From the NCBI GenBank assembly GCA_964017185.1, contig OZ024870.1:28667621-28731620 (forward strand): a stretch of DNA of 64,000 nucleotides, read 5' to 3'. The translations under genes were made by a program, and so were the position numbers. The notes below the pieces were generated by a model. It was given only the letters and a program-made list of their open reading frames with translations, did not search any database and was not told the origin of the DNA. The first letter of the stretch is position 1. Every line of letters starts with the position of its first letter. This stretch comes from Rugalucina vietnamica (taxonomy: Eukaryota > Mollusca > Bivalvia > Lucinida > Lucinidae). Below, one piece after another: positions 58,801 through 64,000 of the stretch.

Positions 58801-61800
58801 TTAAATTGAAAACGATCTTTAGCTTTAATTGGTCATGGTATTGCTCCGCTACTGCACTGATTTCTTCATATGTACATGATGTGTTTTGTGCTATACATCC
58901 GATTACCCCAAAATATAATCTGAAAAATAAAATAGACAAAAATACAATAACAACTTCAGTTTTATAAGTGTGTGCCAACGAAATGAATAAAAGGGTCCAA
59001 GAGGATAAACGCATTCCTTACATTCGTAGTGATAATTTAAAACCAAATGATGATTTACATCTCCGACATCTAGCTGAATGTGTATTGCGCAAGACAATCT
59101 TCACATGTCGTATGCGAGCTAATTTCAGTTAACTGCCTACTTCAGCTGATCAGAGTTAACTACCAATTTTTTTAACTTTCTTCAACCACCCTGAATGAAT
59201 TTGGATTGAACTTGCCGCTTTGATGGAGTCTCGGAACATGGGAAAGTGCTAAACCCCTCAACCTAGCATAATCTTCAACAAGTTGAAGGAGGCTAGTTAA
59301 CGACAGAAGCAGAAGTTAAGGTTAGCTCGAACGGTGGCAGCACATTTGCGCACATTTTTGAAAGAATGTGGTTCATTTGCGCACACAATTATCCCAGGTA
59401 AACGTTTTCATTTGCGCACACATTTTCCCCAGGTAAATGTTACATTTGCGCACATCAAATTTTCTCAGGTAAATGGTATGCCTGTGCTCGCGGGACTGTA
59501 TAGAGGAGTCAAATGGAACATTTTAAAACAAATCGTGGAAAACGAGGATTTTATATGAAGGTTTTAGATTCAGAAAAGAAAGAGTAAGACGGCACATTTG
59601 TGGCGATGCATAAAGAAAAAATGCAAACTTAACTAAATGATACAATGATTCTTTGAGGGAGATTCGAACATGACCACGTGGAAGAACTCTTCCACACCCA
59701 GGTCGGTGAACAGGCGCAACAGTGATGATATTCTATTTTTCGTACCTTGATTTAATAAAATACCAGCAACTGGCAAAGGAAGAGGCGTAAAAACATGTGC
59801 GCAAATGTAACACTAAAACTGTGCGCAAATGATATACATTTCTGTGCGCAAATGAAAACTGTGCGCAAACAAAATTTTTGAAAAATGTGCGCAAATGTAA
59901 TAGCACCGCTCGAACAGTACTTTATTTTGATTTAGTTAAAAAAATAAACATGTAATCATACTATTTCAACCTACATGCATTTGTTTTCCTCTGTCTCCTG
60001 TTCGAATGTCTGTGTGGCGTAGGTCAAGTGACAGCCATAATTCCAGTAATATTGCACCACATCCGGACTACCACACAACTCTTCGGTCTTCACGGGGAGA
60101 GTTGTTATATTGCCAACATTAAAAGAGCCGTCATTTTCTGGAAAAAGGAGTAGAAAAAAGTGTATGTTATTGTATGCACAATTCCTCCACTATTCGTACA
60201 TGTATGTCCCTTGAAGACAAAAAAGTCAATAGCAATTTTTGAGAAAGAGGTAATAAAGCTCAGTTTAATATTAAAATATTAAAAAAAGATGGTCCTGCAA
60301 ACAAATATTTTTATAAACCTTTTGGATGTTGTTAACCTTTAAAAAATCATCTAAGAAAGCAAAAGAAACTGCCAAATTTGACATATTCTGTTTCATGTAC
60401 ATACATCAGGGAAAAAAAACATGTCCGTGACATGAAAACTCATTCCAGTTTTATAAAGTTAAACTGTGGTATACAGGGCTATACCTATTTATTACTCGTT
60501 ATTAGAACTGCCTCGGCAACGTATACAATTGTGGTATACAGGGCTATACCTATTTAGTACTCGTTATTAGAACTGCCTCGGCAACGTATACCCACAATCT
60601 ATGCTTCAATGAGCAAAAAAATTAGACCAAAAAAAATTTCAATCTTAAAACTTAAGAAAAACCTGTACATTACATGGACGTGATTTTGTAATGATACCTT
60701 TACACCGTTCAGGTTGTAGTTCAGAAGCTACCCAATATGGCATTATTTGTCTGGTGTTGTTTTCTAGCACCTCTGCTAACAGGTTTATATCACATAAAAT
60801 CTTTTGCTGTATCAGTCTTGTGTAGGTACATAGCACGATTGACTTATAAATGCTGCAAAGAGTGAAAATGAAATAATATATTGTGTAGGCACATAGGACA
60901 ATTGACTTATAAATGCTACAAATATTGAAGATATGAAATGTTATAAACTATGTATAAAATATATTATGTTAATATATACAACAAAAATATGATGAAAATG
61001 TTTAATGATAAAACGTTTACTGATGCTATTGCAAATCGTGAATAATATTCGGCTATTCTTTCACGTATGTATAGGACATGCACTAGATATAAATTAAAAA
61101 AAGAACACACATATCTTCAAATTAATACATGTTCTTGGGTCAGGATAAAAACATTCACATCAGATAAAAAAAATCAAAGAGATACAAATTGTAAATATCA
61201 TACCTGCATTTTTCTTCTTTGTTGATATCCACAGTACCGATGATCCTGTCCGCACATAATCTCCCCGTCTCCACCACGCTTGGTTCGTCGGCACTAGCGT
61301 ATGGCACCACCGGTGGTTCGGTCGGTGGCGGGGTAGTAGTGGTAGTTGTTGTTGTTGTGGTGCTTGTTGTTGTGGTTGTCGTGGTTGTGCTTGTAGTTGT
61401 GGTTGTGCTTGTTGTGGTTGAAGTTGTTGTTGTAGTGGGTTTAGGGGTTTCTGTGGCTGGTTTGGTAGTGGAAGGTATAGGAGGTTGGGTGGTTTTGACT
61501 GATTTAGTAGTTGATGGGGGCTGGGGTGACGTTACAGGATGAATAGTGACTGAAACAATAAAAAACGAAACATAATGAAATTAATAAGAAAAAGGGAAGA
61601 AACACTTAACAGTACATACGGAGAATGATATTTCCTCGCATAAACTGGCCTGGTTAACAAATGACATTTAAACTATCTAGTACGTACGTACGAGGGTTGT
61701 CCCAAAAGTTTCATTACACTCACTGTTTTGCCACAATAACAGCATGTCAGGGCTTACAACAATTATGGTCGCCAAATACTATATCTTAGGGCTTTGTGGG

Positions 61801-63339
61801 CAAATTCTCGTACTGCTATGCGTATTTGTTAAAACGCAGTGGAGGTTTTACCCCTTGTACCCCTACTGCACCGGAGCAAGTCTAATGACGGTACCGTTAA
61901 TTGTGATGCTTTTTAATAAGTTTCTATTTGGATAAATACACTACAAACAAGAAATTTATTTTAAAAATTAGATTTATATTAAGCTAAATGATACTGTAGT
62001 ATATATTTGGAAATCAAAGTAAAACATTTATAAGCAAATCGTCAAAATAATACTATAAAGATCAGTCATGCAAACTAAGAATAATCACTTCCCATGTTTG
62101 ATAAGGTCAAGTCATATTTCTGTTAGCTGAAATATCTTTTTAAAAGTAGGTGTTGTGTAATTGTATTGAAGTACCCAACTAATATGAAGCTAAACAACTA
62201 CTGGTTCCCATTAAAGAACATGTTTTAGATGTTTAAATACAACGACCCTGTATTTTTGCTCCGCAAGTTTTCGCTAACGTTATAATTTTTTTGTTAAATT
62301 TTTATAGGTAAGCTTCTTTATTAGTCTCCCAAATTATCAAACCATTCCCAAATTTCACTATGATAACATTATCACTAAATGATGCTCATAGAATGGTAGT
62401 TAGGCTGGTATATTTTCTAAATGATCACATTATACCAATGTTGATTTAGCAGATTGCGAAAAATAGATGTTCCGAAAACATTTTGCATAGTTTGACCTGC
62501 TCCGGTCATGCCTACTCATGGTTACCAAGGTAACTGTAACAGTGATGTCATTGAATTGAGTATAATGTTGTACAGTAAAATAAGTTCCAACATGCCCAAT
62601 TATTCTGCATGAGTAACTTTGGTTGGTTCCTGCTATGCGTTCAGAATAAAAATGTATGTGTAACGGGACTTTTGGGACAAGCCACGTATTTAGTTTTTCC
62701 GCAGTGTTGCGGACCATTAATTCTGTTCTGCGGACATTACAGACCCCTGAGCAGGCACTCCAATAATACCTATCATATAGTTTACCTATCATATAGTTTT
62801 TCATCATGCTTTGAGAAAACAAAGCTGCGGACATTCAGGGCTGGTGGACATTCAGGAACCCTACAGTCATAAGGACGCACCATGACCTGCGGCAATAAAC
62901 ATTGTTTCACCGACCAATAAAATTCAAATAAAGGCTAGCGATGATACACCTATTATTATATGAGCCTGTGCATGAGAAAACCAACAATTTGGGGTTCCGA
63001 CCAGGTCCAACACAAACCAGCCTGTACAGTCACAGAAGAAACCCAGAATCTTTAAAATTTGGGAATAAGTAGAGGAGGAAATGTACTATCCGTGTAGCGA
63101 AAACAAAGGCGCTGATCAGCTTCGCGGTTACCGCGAAGCTGATCTGCGTCTTTGTTTTCGCTCATGCAAATTGTTGGTTTTCTCACGCACAGGCTCATAT
63201 GTAAATTTAACGTTATCCATGATCTGTATCTACATTATTGAGTTGGACATAAAACTTAATGTGCGTGTAAACTTACCAACAGTGTCTGATCCATTGCTGG
63301 CCGAACTGACGGGAGTGTCCGATGAACCTTTAGCTGCCA
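55813..63339 (-). CDS. Secreted mucin-like protein with a two-exon six-Cys repeated module (partial, nine exons)
   Basis: Exons in transcript order: 63277-63339, 61204-61549, 60698-60852, 59975-60137, 58789-58919, 58102-58246, 57071-57237, 56285-56390, 55813-55973. All use GT-AG and the frame stays open for 1437 nt (479 residues). The first exon is Ser/Gly-rich, the second Thr/Pro-rich, and the others alternate between two types. Phase 1-to-2 exons include ELCGSPDVVQYYWNYGCHL; phase 2-to-1 exons include SIVLCTYTRLIQQKILCD. Nearly every exon has three Cys, the last just before its 3' splice junction (ERCK, NKC, TACQ, LHC, DQCK, VDC, GTCK). Predicted mostly helical, with some N-glycosylation sites. 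The start (with any signal peptide) lies upstream and further exons probably lie below 55813. Family not recognised; extracellular location inferred from Cys and Thr content. Confidence 0.75.
56690..57010 (-). mobile_element. SINE-like retroposon, second copy
   Basis: Same body as 1491-1822, with ACCAGTAATCAGATGGTCAG and GTCATGTCGGGACGTT in common. Reversed, the end is (CAAA)-rich. Lies in an intron of the Cys-module gene. Confidence 0.65.
57380..57620. mobile_element. MITE with GGGCCCAGTTGTTCAAAA inverted ends
   Basis: The left GGGCCCAGTTGTTCAAAA and right TTTTGAACAACTGGGCCC are perfect mirror images. An inner inverted pair (GTGAGAATCCTTTG and CAGGATTCTCAC) lies at the centre. 241 bases, non-coding. 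Confidence 0.8.
58473..58732. mobile_element. R2 palindromic MITE, copy G
   Basis: Well-preserved palindrome with a small internal duplication (GCCTCGGCCTCGGCGAGGC). Ends about 56 bases from the minus-strand exon boundary at 58789. Confidence 0.85.
59333..59907. mobile_element. hAT-like MITE with iterated TTTGCGCACA motifs and 8-base target duplication
   Basis: Flanked by GCTCGAAC at 59325-59332 and 59908-59915. Inverted ends: GGTGGCAGCACATTTGCGCA at the left, GGTGCTATTACATTTGCGCA reversed at the right. The 12-base motif CATTTGCGCACA occurs four times near the left end and about five times, inverted, near the right end. An 8-base duplication is typical of hAT transposases, and clustered subterminal motifs are typical transposase-binding arrays. 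No transposase encoded. Confidence 0.75.
60404..60693. mobile_element. R2 palindromic MITE, copy H, next to a splice donor
   Basis: On the minus strand the exon ending at 60698 is followed by GTAT and then CATTACAAAATCACGTCC, the R2 terminus. The middle carries a duplicated GTATACAGGGCTATACC block. Confidence 0.8.
61204..61549 (-). CDS. Thr/Pro-rich mucin-like exon
   Basis: 115 residues read from minus-strand phase 1: TIHPVTSPQPPSTTKSVKTT, then PTTTTTSTTTSTTTTT-type runs of over 40 Thr/Ser, then PPPTEPPVVPYASADE and RLCADRIIGTVDINKEEKC. Dense Thr/Ser with Pro is a substrate for O-glycosylation and gives a stiff extended stalk. The ACA/ACC/ACT repeats make the tract prone to length variation. 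The Val-rich frame on the opposite strand is its shadow. Confidence 0.85.
61689..62688. mobile_element. Mariner-like element, about 1 kb, TA-flanked
   Basis: The left end TACGAGGGTTGTCCCAAAAG and the reversed right end TACGTGGCTTGTCCCAAAAG begin at TA. A minus-strand frame covers part of the right end but matches no transposase I can name. Confidence 0.65.
62961..63197 (-). mobile_element. R1 MITE, reverse copy
   Basis: TGAGCCTGTGCATGAGAAAA at the left, mirror ending CGCACAGGCTCA at the right, with the central GCTGATCAGCTTCGCGG palindrome. Its right end is about 80 bases from the exon at 63277. Confidence 0.85.
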
Positions 63340-63651
63340 CTATAAAACAGAAAACATACTTTAAAATAGCTTTAGTCTTTCTTTAACTTTTGTATTTTAG
63401 CGTTACTGTGGTCCTCGTTTCTGCTTCACCAAAGTGCTCAAGTATGTTGTTTTTGTGCTGTTTCTATCAACTATATTTATATTGTTGTGGCCACGTAAAA
63501 TCTATTTAACCCTCCGGTAATATTTTACTGACAGTTCCAATGCGTTCTATTGTGATTTATCTTCATGTTTTCTGTTTATTCCGTCTACATTTCTGTTGCG
63601 TTTGTCACTTTTGTAATTGGTTGAGTCTAGCCGGATGGCTACCTCATATAT

Positions 63652-63931
63652 CATCAGGAAAACATGTCCATATAATATATATCCCCTTATACCCCACTTT
63701 TATATAGAAAAACTGGGGTATGCAGGGATATACCTATTTTTCTTATTTTTGCTCCAAAACATAGATTGTGGGCACTCGTTAGAACCGCCTCGCCGAGGCG
63801 GTTCTAACGTGTGCCCACAATCTATGTTTTGAGCAAAAATAAGAAAAATATCATTTTTTTTTTTCCATTGAAATTTTTCATTGTTACTACAAAAAAAAAT
63901 CTGTTTATTGCATGGACGTGTTTTGGTAATG
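63652..63931. mobile_element. R2 palindromic MITE, copy I
   Basis: The best-preserved copy: CATCAGGAAAACATGTCC at the left, TTTTGGTAATG at the right, and the central TTAGAACCGCCTCGCCGAGG palindrome intact. I found no exon between 63340 and 64000. Confidence 0.85.
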
Positions 63932-64000
63932 TAAAAAGAGTTAGTCATCATGCGCCCAATGCGCTCCATGCCTATTGTAACACCATGCACTCCATGCCTG

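Noticed and set aside
61219-61542. A Val/Gly-rich plus-strand frame of 107 codons
   Set aside because: It is the opposite-strand shadow of the Thr-rich exon at 61204-61549, which has splice sites and continues in frame with neighbours.
19297-63931. A CRISPR-like array, because of recurring palindromes
   Set aside because: The palindromic units are dispersed MITEs in both orientations in a eukaryotic genome, without regular spacing or spacers.

Overview
The window is animal nuclear DNA: AT-rich, with GT-AG introns, long introns full of short repeats, and genes for secreted proteins. The set of dispersed repeats (foldback MITEs, tRNA-headed SINEs, and satellite-bearing elements ending in a long hairpin) suggests a mollusc, most likely a bivalve. 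This is pattern recognition; no database search was possible.

Layout. At 1-364 (minus) is the 5' end of a gene for a small basic secreted protein that runs off the edge. After about 5 kb of repeat-rich spacer, a 27-exon plus-strand gene spans 5400-44055. Its joined reading frame is open across every junction and gives about 1389 residues. The product has a signal peptide, a Lys/Arg-rich segment, a laminin domain I/II-like coiled coil broken by an acidic Ser-Gly-rich insert, three laminin G domains, and a short basic tail ending in Cys. It looks like the long arm of a laminin alpha chain with no LN or LE (EGF-like) domains and no LG4-LG5. An intronless minus-strand gene (41129-42862, 577 residues, FG-GAP repeats plus ASPIC/UnbV, CRTAC1-like) lies inside its last intron.

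From 44056 to about 53546 I found no convincing gene, only mobile elements, tandem duplications and unassigned sequence. From 63339 down to 55813 (minus) nine exons belong to another secreted protein. It has a mucin-like Thr/Pro-rich stretch followed by a repeated module made of two exons with three cysteines each, whose intron phases strictly alternate. Both ends of this gene lie outside the recognised exons.

The repeats have structure of their own. A palindromic MITE family (called R2 here; eight copies, one split by a later insertion) ends within 12 bases of a splice site in four cases. A satellite-bearing element (R4) sits inside an R2 copy, which fixes its ends. There are also three TA-flanked mariner-like elements, a TTAA-flanked MITE, a hAT-like MITE with an 8-base target duplication and iterated subterminal motifs, and broken pieces of a reverse-transcriptase element.

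All three main genes encode secreted or cell-surface proteins of the extracellular matrix or mucus type. Nothing in the sequence links them functionally beyond proximity and nesting.
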